From: Zygnema cylindricum
Lineage: Eukaryota > Streptophyta > Zygnematophyceae > Zygnematales > Zygnemataceae
Length of the DNA stretch: 64,000 nt
Assembly: GCA_037447655.1 (NCBI GenBank)
Contig: JBBHKE010000159.1
Span: 462,041-526,040, forward strand
Direction of reading: 5' to 3'
Shown here: one piece after another, positions 1-11,263 of the stretch
How positions within the stretch are numbered: the stretch's first letter is position 1
Layout of the letters: every line of letters starts with the position of its first letter
The notes under the pieces: model-generated
The model's input: only the letters and a program-made list of their open reading frames with translations
Told to the model about the DNA's origin: nothing
Database searches by the model: none
Program-made: the position numbers and the translations under genes

Positions 1-576
1 GTTCATCTTCGGTGATGAAGGAATACGTTGAAAGCGGACGAAGTCCGCCGTCATTTTTGGAAGAGAAGTATTGACTGTACCGTCATTTTCAGCGGACGAA
101 CTTTAACCGCGTACTATTTCATTTCTAGCTGCTGTCTGATTGGTGGAAATAATTATGTGCATTCGACGGTGGGATTTTGTTAATGAAGAGTAGTGTACCA
201 ATTGACCACGCTAGTTATAGTACGGTGTAATTAACCGTAGGCTCACTTGTATATATAGGGACTTAGATTACTATAGAAAAAGTAGGATTATTGTGTAGGA
301 AAAACTGCGAAGCAATTTTTGGGTGTGTTTGAATTATAAGATCATTGTGATATTTTGGCACAACTTTGTGAAATTCTGCATGTCGTTTCTTTGGTGTATA
401 TTTTATATTGTGGCAAATTTGCAGATCTAGGGTGTGTCTGGTTTGCTTGGGGATTCATTGTGAAGTTGGTTGTTTGTGGGATTTCGTGAGAGTTTCCTCT
501 TTGCACAATTGATTATCATGGCAACTGCCGGTGCTTCTTCATCTTCTTCAGTGGCACCAGCTGCCTCAAATCAACA
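1..576 (+). repeat. Element A 5' LTR (3' part only)
   Basis: Nearly identical to 5270-5846 of the 3' LTR. The shared sequence runs past the ATG at 518 and stops at CAACA (576), where the 3' copy changes to flanking DNA. The LTR therefore includes the first 19 codons of gag plus two bases. The missing left part would correspond to 4836-5269. Confidence 0.9.
222..267 (+). promoter_or_regulatory. Element A LTR promoter candidate
   Basis: A TATATATA box at 250-257 is followed by GGGACTTAGATTA. It is preceded by an inverted repeat, TACGGT then ACCGTA, at about 222-240. The 3' LTR has the same arrangement near 5500-5535. LTRs of D and E carry a similar inverted repeat and an AGGACTTAGA core, which supports a shared promoter layout. 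The transcription start is inferred, not seen. Confidence 0.5.
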
Positions 577-817
577 AGTCACGGGCCCGCCCTCACGGAT
601 CGCGGTGTTTAATGGGCAAAAGTATCTTTATTGGGCGGATTTGACTAAGTCTTATTTGAAACAAGTGAAATTATATGATGTGATTTTTGGCATTCTTCCG
701 GATACGGATCCGGAGTTTGGAAAGAAAAATGAAGATGCATTGCATGTGTTGAAGTTACTTTTGTCAGAAGATCTTAACATGACATATATCAATATCTCTA
801 CGGCATCTGAAATATGA
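518..817 (+). pseudogene. Element A Gag, N-terminal part
   Basis: The frame opens with a short Ser/Ala-rich leader encoded inside the LTR, then QVTGPPSR across the primer-binding site, then FNGQKYLYWADLTKSYL. This resembles the F-(N/D)G-x-(N/D)Y-x-x-W motif near the start of copia Gag. An in-frame ATG at 470 exists, but 518 is preferred because the other families also start close to the LTR end. The frame stops at 815-817 and continues in the next frame from 814, consistent with a one-base loss near 812. Confidence 0.75.
577..591 (+). other. Primer-binding site of A (degenerate half-tRNA type)
   Basis: AGTCACGGGCCCGCC follows the LTR end directly. B and E3 have GGTTATGGGCCCACC at the same place. 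That sequence is complementary to the anticodon arm of plant initiator tRNA-Met (tRNA recalled from memory). A differs from it at several positions, so priming here may be impaired. The site also encodes V-T-G-P in gag. Confidence 0.6.
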
Positions 818-2010
818 AGGCCTTGAGTGAATCTTATGTCTTAGACAGTGAGCAGAATGAGGTTGTTACTGCTGGAAAAATTTGGGAGTATAAATATACT
901 GGGGGTGACATGAACTCATATTGTAATGGCTTGAAACTTCTATTATCGGAGAATGCATGTTCCGGGGGGAGTTTTCCTCCTTATCATCAAGCTATGATTC
1001 TAATGAGAGGGCTTCCTATTGAATATAGAGGAGCAGCAGAGCAGCTAAGACGGTTAGAGAAGAGTAAATGGAATATAGCAGTAGCTCAAGCTTATATCCT
1101 AGAAGAAGAGGCAACTCAGATAGCATTAAATGGTGGTCAATCAGTGGTTGCTTACAATGCACAGACATATAAGCCGGCTGGTTTTTCTGGAAACAGAAAC
1201 TTTACCCCCAATCTGAATTATAGGCAATATGATAGATGTGTTAATTGCTTTGGTCAAGGTCATGTTTTCCGGGTGTGTCCGGAATTTATAAAAGCGGGAG
1301 AAACAGGAATTTATCGTGCGGGATGGAGGGTGCGATCGGAGGATTCATCACCAAAATTTCCGACATCAAAACTGCCGATTAAAAATGCAGCGTTTCTTGC
1401 ATTTGATGAGACGTCACAAGATGAACTACCGGAAGGAAAGGAAGACGTGGTCAGATTTCCGCAATCGGATGATGACGAATTCTTTGCTCTTGCAAAAGAT
1501 CTCATGGAGGGACCTCGAGAGAACGGATGGATTATGGACTCCGGATGCTTCTCCTACATGTGCGGCAACCGGGCTTACTTCAAAACGCTTACTCCAATTC
1601 CCACTCATCGGATTTATTACGCGGATGACAGCGGTGTGGAGGCTACGGCAAAGGTAAGCGTGGAGTTAGCATGTGACATCAATGGTCAGATTGTAAAGAG
1701 AACCTTGCATGATGTTCTCTATATCCCAAAGTTTACAAAAAAATTGTTTTCCACTTCGGTAGCAGAAATGAAAGGTTTTGAAATTTTACAAAAGAATGGG
1801 AAAAAGGTAGTAAGCAAAAATGGGAAGGTAGCTTTGGTAGGAACTAGAGACCCAAACTTGTTTTACCGGATGGACTTGGCTAATGAAATTGACTTTGCAT
1901 ACTCTAGTGTCCTTCCGGAAAATGTTTTGTGGCATAAGAGGCTCGGTCATGTTCATCATGAAAGGCTTGATAAAATGGTAAAGCAAAATATGATAGATGG
2001 TGTTAATTAG
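814..2010 (+). pseudogene. Element A Gag C-terminus, protease and integrase zinc domain
   Basis: This 398-codon frame holds the rest of Gag and a CCHC knuckle (CVNCFGQGHVFRVC, near 1240-1281). The protease follows with IMDSG at about 1534, so the catalytic Asp is kept although the usual Ala after Gly is Cys. The GAG-pre-integrase segment LWHKRLGHVHHERL is near 1928-1969. A stop at 2008-2010 interrupts the HHCC zinc domain, whose C-x2-C half lies in another frame just downstream. Copia Gag and Pol are normally one polyprotein cut by this protease. Confidence 0.85.
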
Positions 2011-2021
2011 GACAAACAGAT

Positions 2022-3131
2022 TCCCATGTATGTGATGGATGTGCTTTGGGAAAACTTCATAAGCTGCCACTACCTCAGACTGCGGATAACCGGGCAACGG
2101 ATTTGCTGCAAATTATTCATTCGGATGTGTGGGGGCCATCAAAAGTTCCTTCACTCAGTGGCAACCAGTTTTTGGTCACTTTTACGGATGACTTCTCAAA
2201 ATATAGCAAGGTTTATTTTATGAAAGAAAAGAGTGAAGTGCTCACTCACTTCAAGCATTTTCGGGTATAAGCCGAAAAACTTCATAGGAAACCGATCCTT
2301 TCCCTTCGGTCCGACAACGCAGGGGAATATATTTCTCATACATTCTCTAAATATTTAAAAGACAATGGCATTTCTCGGCAATTTACAGTTCCTTATACTC
2401 CGGAACAGAATGGAGTATCCGAAAGACTCAACCGAACTCTAACAGAAAGTGCTAAATCTATGTTACTAGATAAGGGAATAGATTTCAAATTTTGGGGTGA
2501 AGCTTTCTCGTGTGCGTCGTATATTAGAAATAAAATAGAGACTAGATTAGTAAAAGGGAAAACACCATATGAAGTGTGGACCGGAAGAAAACCGAATGTT
2601 AGTCACTTCAGGGTTTTTGGGAGTAAATGTTTTATTTTAGATAATATCCCTATTTCTAAGCTTAGTCCGAAATCGATTCCAGGAATTTTTATGAGTTATG
2701 ATGATGAATCCGTGGGCTATAGAGTATTTAATAAGGATAGGAATACTCTTCACACTGCTAAAAATATTCAGGTTAAAGAAGAAAGCAGATCGGTAGATGT
2801 TTTTGGTATGACAGATTTTGAAAAAGATTCCAAAATCAAAGAATATGTTATTTTTGAAAGTGTTCCTCTCACTTCTAGTCCGACTTTGGACCCTCCGGCT
2901 AGTCCCCTTATGGAGAATCCTCCTCCTCCACCACCTCCTCCTCCTCCAACACCTACTCCTCGGCGACAACCTACGGATCCAACAATTCCAGCCTCAGATT
3001 TTCCGGGGGGAAAAAGGCAAAGCAGCAGGCTGCGAAACTGCGAAGCTGCTCTATTTTCTGTCGATTCAGTGGATCTGAATGAAAACTGCGACGCTGCGAA
3101 ACTGCGAAGCTGGGATGTTGCGAAGCTCTAA
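2022..3131 (+). pseudogene. Element A integrase core and C-terminal linker
   Basis: Frame 3 resumes the zinc domain (CDGCALGKLHKLP). It then shows the integrase catalytic triad: Asp in HSDVWGP (about 2120), Asp in RSDNAGEY (about 2310) and Glu in NGVSERLNRT (about 2420). One in-frame stop lies at 2268-2270. The conserved KTPYEVWTGRKP and HFRVFGSK blocks follow. The linker has ten consecutive prolines near 2920-2950 and ends in a low-complexity run at 3131. Inserting the cDNA is the known role of this domain. This copy is broken. Confidence 0.85.
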
Positions 3132-3225
3132 AGCTGCAACGCTGCGAAATTGCGAAGCCGCGATGGTGCGATGCTGCAAAGCTGCGACGTTGCGAAATTG
3201 CGAAGCTGTGAAACTGCTTTATTAT
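3028..3225 (+). repeat. GCGAAGCTGC-type low-complexity repeat in A
   Basis: Imperfect repeats of GCGAAACTGCGAAGCT and variants (CTGCGACGTTGCGAA and so on) fill the integrase-RT linker. The first part is translated as repeated C-E/D-A-A-K-L-R units. The array then crosses a stop at 3131 and ends just before the RT frame. Neighbouring copia linkers in the window lack it. Confidence 0.75.
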
Positions 3226-3233
3226 AAGCCACC

Positions 3234-4812
3234 ATGATGGAACCGGTCACAATACAGGAAGCCTTTTCAGCTCCGGAAAAAGATCAATGGATCGTTGCGG
3301 CTAACGATGAAATCCGATCGATAATGGAGGCTCAAACTTGGGAGCTTGTGGAGCTTCCACCAGACCGAAAAGCCATCGGCTGTAAGTGGGTCTTTAAACT
3401 AAAGTTGAATTTTGATAACTCTATTGAAAGATATAAGGCTAGGCTTGTTGCTAAAGGTTATAGTCAGAAGGAGGGAATTGACTATGAAAAGACTTTATCT
3501 CCGGTTGTCCGGTTTCCAACTGTTATAATTTTGTTATCCTTAGCGGCCATTGAGAATATGGAACTACATCAATTGGATGTTAAGACAGCTTTCTTGCATG
3601 GAGATTTTGAGGAAGTAATTTATATGAAGCAGCCTGAAAGGTATGAAGAGAGTGGAAAAGAAAATCTGGTCTGTAAACTGTTGAAATCCTTGTATTGTTT
3701 GAAGCAAGCTCCACGTCACTGGAACCTAAAACTAGATGAGTTTCTAACCAGTCTAGGATTTGTTAGGATTAGCTCAGATCAATCAGTCTATGTTATGGAA
3801 GGCAAAGATGGGATTCTGTACATTACGGTATATGTAGATGATTTGCTGCTGTTAAGCAAGTCCTTAAATGAAATTAATAAAGGCAGCCTTGAATTCAAGA
3901 TTTGAGATGAAGGACTTAGGTGAGGCAAAGTATATTCTTGGAATTCAAGTAGAAAGGGATAGAGATAGGAGAACAATCCATCTAACGCAGCGTGAAGCGA
4001 TAAGAAATGTGCTTGAAAAGTTTGGCATGGCAAAGGCAAACGGAAGTGCCACTCCCATGGAATTTAAGCAGAAAGTGGAAGGCATAGAGACCGATGGAGG
4101 AATCATTTTTGACGATACCTTGGAGTCAGGGGAGGCAGATTTTATGGCCACCATTTCATACCGACAGATTGTTGGTAACCTAATTTATTTCATGAACTGC
4201 ACAAGGCCGAATATTGCGGCAGCTGTTGGCGCTTTAAGTCGAAGTTTGCAGAATCCAAGAAAAACAAATTGGGAGGCCGCAAATAGGGTTCTTCGGTACC
4301 TTGCAGGAACACGGAATCTTAGACTTGCTCTCGGTGGAGATGAAGTCAAAATTCAGACATGGAGCGATGCTAGCTATGAAGATATGACAAGCCGCCGTTC
4401 CACCACTGGATTCATTTTGAAGATTGGAACTCGAACATGCTGCTGGAGCAGCAAGCTTCAAAAGGCAACAGCTCAGTCTACAATGGAGGCTGAATAAATG
4501 GCAACAAGCTCAGCTGTCAAGGAGTTACTATAGGTGAAGTCGCTCCTCCAAGAACTTCATTTTATGCAATCTGGACTTCAAATAGTGTGGTATGACAACC
4601 AAGCAGCTATTGTGATTGCATCCAACCCGAGTCATCACTTCAAAAGATAGCACATTGCCATCAAGCTGCATTTTGTAAGAGAGAAGGTGATGAACAAAAT
4701 TTTAAAGCTAAGTTATCTTCCGAATGAGAAGATGGTAGCAGATATGATGACTAAGTCTTTACCTGCACCTAAGTTGAAGTTTTGTAGAGAGGAATGTGGA
4801 CTCAGTGGCTGA
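3234..4812 (+). pseudogene. Element A reverse transcriptase and RNase H
   Basis: The RT frame starts with TIQEAFSAPEKDQW and has the copia blocks [42 protein letters not shown] and LKQAPRHWN. The active-site YVDD lies at about 3831. A frameshift near 3870-3900 moves the frame. RNase H follows (TWSDASYED, AQSTMEAE, DNQAA, HHFK, MVADMMTKSLPAPK) and ends at a TGA at 4810-4812. Stops at 4495-4497 and about 4531 break it. One Gly in the usual LYGLKQAP motif is Cys. Confidence 0.9.
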
Positions 4813-4820
4813 GAGAGTCT

Positions 4821-4835
4821 AAAGGTTTAGGGGAG
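4821..4835 (+). other. Polypurine tract of A
   Basis: AAAGGTTTAGGGGAG lies directly before the TGTTG start of the 3' LTR. That is where plus-strand DNA synthesis begins in LTR retrotransposons. Confidence 0.8.
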
Positions 4836-5846
4836 TGTTGTTTTGGAAACCTTGAGTTCTCTCTATATTTTGCTGCTATGCTGCCATGCTGCGCTAAGTC
4901 AGGCATCACAGCTACAAACCTTGAGCACTCTACACTTTGTGCTGTGTTGCTATGTTGCAGTGATCTTACATCGCAGCTGCGCTGCTCTAATATCACAGCT
5001 GCGCTGACAGATCATAGCAGTCATAGCAGTCATACCTGTCGTAGCAAAGTCATAGCAGCTATAGCAGTCTGCGCAAGAAAGGTGTTCTGAATATAAGTTA
5101 GTTTGTGTGAAGATAAATTGACGAGGACATGATTTAGTGAGTATGTAAACTCGAAAGGGAGTACACAGATTTGGTGCACTCCAGGCACACGTGTCGGTCC
5201 GTGAGAAAGTCAAGTTTGGTTGTTCTAGAAGAAAAGGTACAGTTACATTTGAGGACCAAAGTTACACGTGGAGGTTCATCTTCGGTGATGAAAGAATACG
5301 TGGATAGCGGACGGAGTCCGTCGTCATTTTTGGAAGAGAAATATTGATTGTACCGTCATTTCAGCGGACGAACTTTAACCACGTACTATTTCATTTCTAG
5401 CTGCTGTTAAATTGGTGGAAATAATTATGTGCATTCGACGGTGGGATTTTGTTAATGAAGAGTAGTGTACCAATTGACCACGCTAGTTGTAGTACGGTGT
5501 GATCAACCGTAGGCTCACTTGTTTATATAGGACTTAGATTACTTTAGAAAAAGTAGGATTGTTGTGTAGGAAAAACTGCAAAGCAGTTTTTGGGTGTGTT
5601 TGAATTATAAGATCATTGTGATCTTTTGGCAGTACTTTGTGAAATTCTGCATGTGGTTTCTTTGGTGTATATTTTAGATTGTGGCAAATTCGCAGATCTA
5701 GGGTGTGTTTGGTTTGCTTGGGATTCATTGTGAAGTTGGTTGTTTGTGGGATTTTGTGAGAGTTTCCTCTTTGCACAATTGATTATCATGGCAACTGCCG
5801 GTGCTTCTTCATCTTCTTCAGTGGCACCAGCTGCCTCAAATCAACA
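4836..5846 (+). repeat. Element A 3' LTR
   Basis: 1011 bases, from TGTTG to CAACA. Its right two thirds repeat the 5' LTR at 1-576. The U3 part (about 4860-5085) is a low-complexity run of CAGCTGCGCTG and CATAGCAGT motifs. The right end carries the gag ATG and leader codons (5788-5846). Sequence after 5846 belongs to the C1 element. Confidence 0.9.
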
Positions 5847-6029
5847 GAATCTACATATCTCATAGGTGTGTCAAACATTTCCTCAAATTTTCTCTCCCTA
5901 TTCCGGGTCTCCTCAAATTGAGAACCGAAAAAACTGAACTCTCTTGCTCTCTCCAATGTCAACATGGGGGAAGGAGTATTTCAATTATTCTTCCTCCCCA
6001 TGCGCTCCCTCTCTATCTCCGAAGCACTA

Positions 6030-6041
6030 GCTTTGATACCA
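6030..6041 (-). other. Primer-binding site of C1 (full tRNA type)
   Basis: On the minus strand this reads TGGTATCAAAGC, two bases after the LTR end. The plant initiator tRNA-Met site is TGGTATCAGAGC, so there is one mismatch. C therefore uses the usual tRNA 3' end, unlike A, B, E and F. Confidence 0.85.
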
Positions 6042-6043
6042 GA

Positions 6044-6678
6044 TGTAGGATCTTAAGTAAAAGACATTCACTCTAAATAAATTCACAAAATATAAATCAT
6101 TACACAGCGGAAGCTCATAAAAGACAAAATGAATATTCAGCCAAAAAGATTTATAGTGTTCTTGGCCGAATCCTCTTTACATCATCTCTTCTTCTCTCTC
6201 TTCTTAAGTAATCTCTAATCTAAGATTAATCATCTAAGATAGATTGATTAATAAGATAAAAATAATGTGCACATGTATACTGCTGCATATATACTCGCTA
6301 CTCTGCACTAAAAGACAACAAGGTAAGACAAGCAGAACTTAGCGTAGCGACGAAGTATGTCCCTAGCTGAATGTGCACACTGCAAGGACGTTTCCAAGAA
6401 GAAAGTCGCACGCGCTTTATTTATTTGAAACGACTAACTCCAAACGTTGACTTAAACACGTGTTGTCACACTAAAACACTTGTACGCAAAATTTGACACC
6501 TGCGCACGAAAACATAAAGTGACGCGTAACAAAATAGTACGTTTCGTTCGCGGATAACAAAAGTACCGCCGCGAAACAACGTCGTACATTTTGTATGATG
6601 ACGTGATACTTCACGTCTAACAAATAAATGTTTGTATGTTGCTTCGCGAAAATACCGCGAAACGACAATAACCCAACA
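6044..6678 (-). repeat. C1 5' LTR
   Basis: In element orientation it starts TGTTGGGTTATTGTCG and ends ATCCTACA. It aligns along its length with the two C2 LTRs (49270-49938 and 51879-52548), with small indels. Confidence 0.85.
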
Positions 6679-7823
6679 TATGGTTGAATGTAGTTGTTTG
6701 GCTTCGGGCTCTACTCACACACCCCCATAAACTCCGACTCCCAAGGCACACCCGCCTTAATTCGCAATTCCGTTCACCACAAAAGGAGAAGACACATCGA
6801 CACGCGATATTATTATTCCTAAAAGCATGTCAAGTGGCCAATTTTCTCACCATGGCTCTTCGTCGACCCTATTTTGAACAACATGGGTTCTCGTCTGGTC
6901 TTTGGTTTCCTTCTCTTTTTATCGTCTAAGTCCTCCTATATTCATCTAAATGTACTATCTAGTTTTAGCTTGAGGTGGGTTGTCAATGGCCATTTAACAT
7001 TGTTGTCACTTTTTTGTTGTTTTCTCGGATTTCTCTAACCATGACGTACGTCTATCACATCAAATTCTACGCCTCTCATTTTCTTATATTTTGTCTTTAA
7101 TGCACGTCTACTTTCGGAACTTAGTCAACTAATATCTTAAATGTCTTTGTTCATATTCTTTCATTTTAGTGCATAGAAGCATTTTTTTCATTATTGCGCC
7201 ACTTTACTGTATCAATTTTGTCCTCTAGTACAAGATAGATTAGTCACTTCGATTGAGTTTCATGTACTTCGAAAACTATGACGTTTCAGTCCCAGTACTT
7301 TTGTTTTTCGCCATTTAGCGATATTCAACAACATTAGATTTAATGTCTCTAAAGGAACTCCTCACAAATAGAACAGTATCCCAATTCACATTTTCAATCA
7401 TCAAATGTATTGAGAGAATTTTTTGTGTGTGATTTTCATCATGGCTTCAAACAATCCTCCAATAGACAAAAATGACAAAAGATATTTAGCCCATTTATTT
7501 ATTTATTGACGTTTTTTGCTAACATGGTTAGTTTAATGGTGGAGATGTGTTTGAAGCTAAGCCGTTTAAAAAGAAGTGAGGAGAGAGGAACAAAAGAAAT
7601 AGAGAAAAACTCCATTATAGGGTTAAAAAATGATGCACAATTAAATCCAAAGATAAAGTTCAAGCTTACCTGATACACTTTTTTGCCCAAAAAAAAGCTC
7701 CGATCGTTGGATTTCGTAATCGTTCAATTGTTTTATTTGATCTCCAAATACAATAGATCCCAAAGATCTCATGGTATAATACTACAAGAAATCCGAAAAA
7801 CAATTGCATACACCGATAAAAAG

Positions 7824-7864
<41 letters not shown>

Positions 7865-9349
7865 CAGAAAATACAAAAGCAAGAAAAGAACAATACAAAA
7901 AGAGGTTTATTTTCCACTTTTTGTTAGACCTAAAGTATCAAAACTATCGAGAATTATCATGATATAAATAAATGTTTGATAAAAATCCGTTATTGATAAT
8001 CTCAATGCTAACAAATATGAATGCCCATTGCGCTTTCTATTTTCGAAATTATGCCCCTTCTCTCTCCCTTCTCTTCTTTGTTCAAGAAAATAGGAGGAAA
8101 CGCGTCTTTTTACAAAGGGTACACATTGGGTCACAAAACCTATTTGTCCATTAAATATGGTGGAGGAAAAAATTATATATATGTGCCACAAACTGTCCAA
8201 TAAAGCTACACGAACCGCAGTGTTTGTATAAAAATGTTTTGGGACAGATTTCCGAAGTAGACAAAATACTAAGGAATTGATTTATCAATCCACACTAATT
8301 TTGGTGTGTCCAACAAATTACGCTAATCGCAAGACCTTTACTCAATGTGACAAATCCCGAAAAGTAACAGAAAAATATGTAGATTTCAAAAAAAACCAAA
8401 ACAAAAAAAAGACATCCTTACAAATCATGTTGTTAAGTATCAATTGAAAAGGTCCACGTTAATCTCAGTGGACTGGGCCGATTAAAGAAATCCACACTAA
8501 TTATGTGCAATGTTCACCAAACCACAACAGTGCCCATCACTATTACAGTTGATCACTCTATTTCTAGTGCGTGTATTTTTTACCCAAAAACCATAAATTG
8601 GTTTAGTAACATTATTTAGTTAAGTGGCCCACAATGAACAGCGTGGCGAAAGATAATTCGCTGTCGTAAATTGCAATAAAATATTAAGACTAATGATTCC
8701 GTTATGGTAATAGTGATCGTTGGTGTACATATGGTGTCGATTGACCTAATCCACACTAATTATGGTGTAGATGTTCAACAATTACACACACCGATGGAAA
8801 CCACACCCTAAAATTTGACACAAATAGCGGTGAGTTGTTTCACCTGATTTTCTCGGTACGCGACGGGAATGTTTGGATCTTGTTGTAAAATCTCTATGAA
8901 TTCCACAAGTGTTGGAACCAGTTCCACAAAAAAATGGTAAAAATTGCCACCATAATAATGGGCCAAATTGACAAATTATTTGAAGACGATAACTTTGGTA
9001 TCCGGTTGAAAGTTGTACAACTGGTAAAAAAAAAGAATGGAAAAGGAAAAGATCCCCTCCAAAAGAAACGACCAAAGTAAATACATAAACAAGATCCTTT
9101 CTTATGTTTGGAAGAGAGGGACATTTGTCAAAAAGGATTATTCCCATGCGCTTTTTTTGACTTATTTAACATTTAGCATCCAATCAAGTGTTATGTAGAC
9201 CATTTACCAAAATTTATATGGACATTTGCTACCATGTTTGGAAATGGGTACAAGAATTCGTCAACATTGTTTCTACATATAGGAATCCTCATTTTTTTTT
9301 CTTATTTTCGTTGTATTGTTTTTTTTTAAATCTTCATTTTCCTTAATTT
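6679..9349. other. Non-coding stretch without recognisable gene
   Basis: AT-rich DNA with only short chance frames. It holds a TA microsatellite and three scattered copies of a CCACACTAATT motif (about 8290, 8495, 8753). A short diverged similarity links 8600-8690 to 39350-39430 (CCCACAATGA...GTCRTAAATT). No transposon ends or conserved protein motif were seen. Confidence 0.5.
7828..7860. repeat. (TA)n microsatellite
   Basis: About 16 uninterrupted TA units. Confidence 0.95.
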
Positions 9350-9538
9350 TTCCTTTTGTTTTTCCTTAAATCTCCTTCCCTTTCCCTTCACTCCCCGCTT
9401 CCTCTTCCTCCACATCCTTCCCCTCCTCTCTCTCTTCAATTCGACGCCCATCCCCTCTCTCTTCCCCATCTCTTATACCACCACTTCCCTCTTCTCCCTC
9501 TCTTCCCTCGCTCTTTCTCCCCAACCACCCAATTCCCA
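9350..9538. repeat. Polypyrimidine tract
   Basis: About 190 bases that are mostly C and T (CTCTTCC, CCTCC and CTCTC runs) on the plus strand. It abuts the F1 LTR. A mirror-like purine/pyrimidine run of this length could form triplex DNA, but no function is shown. Confidence 0.8.
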
Positions 9539-9945
9539 TGTTGCTTTTGGACAACCATCTGAGCGATCAGAGGAATTCCCCGCAGCCACAAACAGATTTG
9601 ACTTAGCGCATGCAATCACTAGATGGACAAGACAGATTCGACTTAGCGCATGCAATCACTAGATGGACACTGAGATATATCACAGAGGTATAAATAGGAG
9701 ATTGAGAGAGGAATAAAAAGGATATAATCACATCGCATTAGAATAGACAAGATAGTTGTAATTCAACTTATAATAGAAAAACTAGTCAAGTGGTCACTTA
9801 GAGAAAGCTAAGGTAAGCCCCCAAAGAGATTACAATGAATTGCAGACACTTGTAATCCTTAATCTCAACTAAGACTAAAGTTGAGTTCTTAACTACTTTA
9901 AATGGCTAATCAATCTGTACACAAAATGTAATGATGTGAATGTTG
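9539..9945 (-). repeat. F-family LTR F1
   Basis: Matches, in reverse, the F2 LTR pieces at 10400-10575 and 28992-29200. In element orientation it ends ATGGTTGTCCAAAAGCAACA, so the gag ATG lies 20 bases before the LTR end. The flank follows directly with no primer-binding site, as expected for a 3' or solo LTR. A 40-base unit around GACTTAGCGCATGCAATCAC is tandemly duplicated at about 9595-9674. The outer (right) end is uncertain by some 20 bases. Confidence 0.75.
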
Positions 9946-10399
9946 AAAAGTAAGATTTCGTGCGATTCATATTTATGCCGAGACGAACGATTCGAGGCAA
10001 TTTGGGACAGCAGTAGCATAAGCGATATATCGGGTTTGGCAATTTATTAATGAACCGATATTTGACCAAGTATATACCAAAATCAGGGCTACAGTACCAA
10101 TATATAACTGAACGTCATACGTGACGATTCCCAACGAGAAATCATGTGACAGAGGACAAAATCGAGCATCCACATTCGACACACTTATGGAAGACACAAA
10201 GACACATGCCATTCATCCATTGGACCACAATCCACCACTCCATTAAGCATATCACCACAGATGCACTCAGAAAAGGATAAATGGGCATGTAAAAAAACAT
10301 TTAATTAGGGCTAAAGGAATCAAAGCATAGGGCTTATGATGCACAAGAGAAGCTCTCAAAAGAGAACACTTTATTACATATTATTTAGTGAGATTACAA
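9946..10399. other. Spacer between F1 and F2
   Basis: No gene or clear repeat end is seen. The two F LTRs on either side face away from each other. Confidence 0.4.
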
Positions 10400-10575
10400 G
10401 AGTGTAGAATTTATAAACATTTCACATCATAACATTCAGTGTACAGATTAGCCATAGAAAGTAGTTAAGAACTCAGCTTTAGTCTCAGTTGAGATTAAGG
10501 ATTACAAGTGTCTACACGTCATTGTAATCTCTTTGGGGCCTCACTTTAGCCTTCACTAAGTGACCCCTTGCCTAG
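10400..10575 (+). repeat. F2 LTR, part left of B
   Basis: Reverse complement of part of 9760-9945 (CTTTAGTCTCAGTTGAGATTA, CTCTTTGG and so on). It ends at CCTAG, the left copy of the target site duplicated by B. The start coordinate is approximate. Confidence 0.7.
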
Positions 10576-11263
10576 TATTGAAAAGTAAGCTTTAGTAAGT
10601 CTTAGAAATTTGAGTCTAGGACTTAGAATATTTATGGAAAACGAACTATTCAATGTTGACCAAATTTAGTGTGGAATTTTTGTACTATCTACACGAATAG
10701 TTATCTTTAAGTAAATTAGTGTGTAAGGCCGCCAATGAATGTGGACGTGATAAGAATCACCCGGATTTTTAGAATATAGATATTGTTAGTGGACAATTCT
10801 GGTCCAAACACTTCAATTTTTGTCAGTAGGTTGTCTAGTGAACCCTATACATACATTTTAGATATTTTGAGGATCCTTAGAGTATTTAATTCAATTAGGA
10901 ATGATCAGTTTGATACAGAATGTACATTCTACACAGAGTTTAAGGAAATGAGAGCACTAAGTGTAGTTAAAGGTGTTTTGTGCTCTATTGTCTTTGATTT
11001 GCTTGTAGTACATGTTTGTTTAGTTGAAAGACCACTTTCATTTGTAATTACATATCTTACATTATTGATCTAGTCTCATAGGTATTCCTCTTAGGGCTTG
11101 CTTCCGCTAACATGTCTGATAATAGCTCAGCTGTTGCTGCAAGTGCTCTTATTAGCCCTAGTGCTCGACCTGCTCCTCCAGGGACGAATATCCCAACTAG
11201 GGCAAGTGTGACTCCTAGTGGGAATGGATCACAGCCAAGTCTAAATGCCCATGACCTTCAACA
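10576..11263 (+). repeat. Element B 5' LTR
   Basis: 688 bases starting TATTGAAAAG, not the usual TG, and ending CTTCAACA. The 3' LTR matches it to exactly that point. It contains the gag ATG at 11112 and 50 codons of gag leader. A TAGGACTTAGAATA motif at about 10617 recalls the A, D and E LTRs. Confidence 0.9.

Larger units (their letters stand above)
1..5846 (+). mobile_element. Ty1/copia retrotransposon A, 5' end outside window
   Basis: Copia gene order is visible on the plus strand: gag with CCHC knuckle, protease, integrase, reverse transcriptase with YVDD, RNase H, polypurine tract and 3' LTR. Bases 1-576 repeat as 5270-5846, so the window opens inside the 5' LTR. The reading frame has single-base shifts and several stops, so this copy cannot move by itself. 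It ends at CAACA, followed directly by the inside of a minus-strand C-family element, so A apparently inserted into C1. The left target site is outside the window, so the duplication cannot be checked. Confidence 0.95.
5847..6678 (-). mobile_element. Copia C1 remnant (5' LTR and gag leader)
   Basis: A minus-strand fragment matching 51690-52548 of the C2 element. 5847-6029 matches the C gag leader, followed by a primer-binding site and a 5' LTR. The rest of C1 lies left of the window, cut off by the insertion of A. No long frame survives here. Confidence 0.85.

Noticed and set aside
470-517. Upstream in-frame ATG at 470 in element A
   Set aside because: Open and possible, but the other families start close to the LTR end and the extra residues resemble no Gag leader. 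518 was preferred.
9356-9655. Frames in the polypyrimidine tract
   Set aside because: Pro/Leu/Ser or Arg/Glu/Gly runs produced by base composition.
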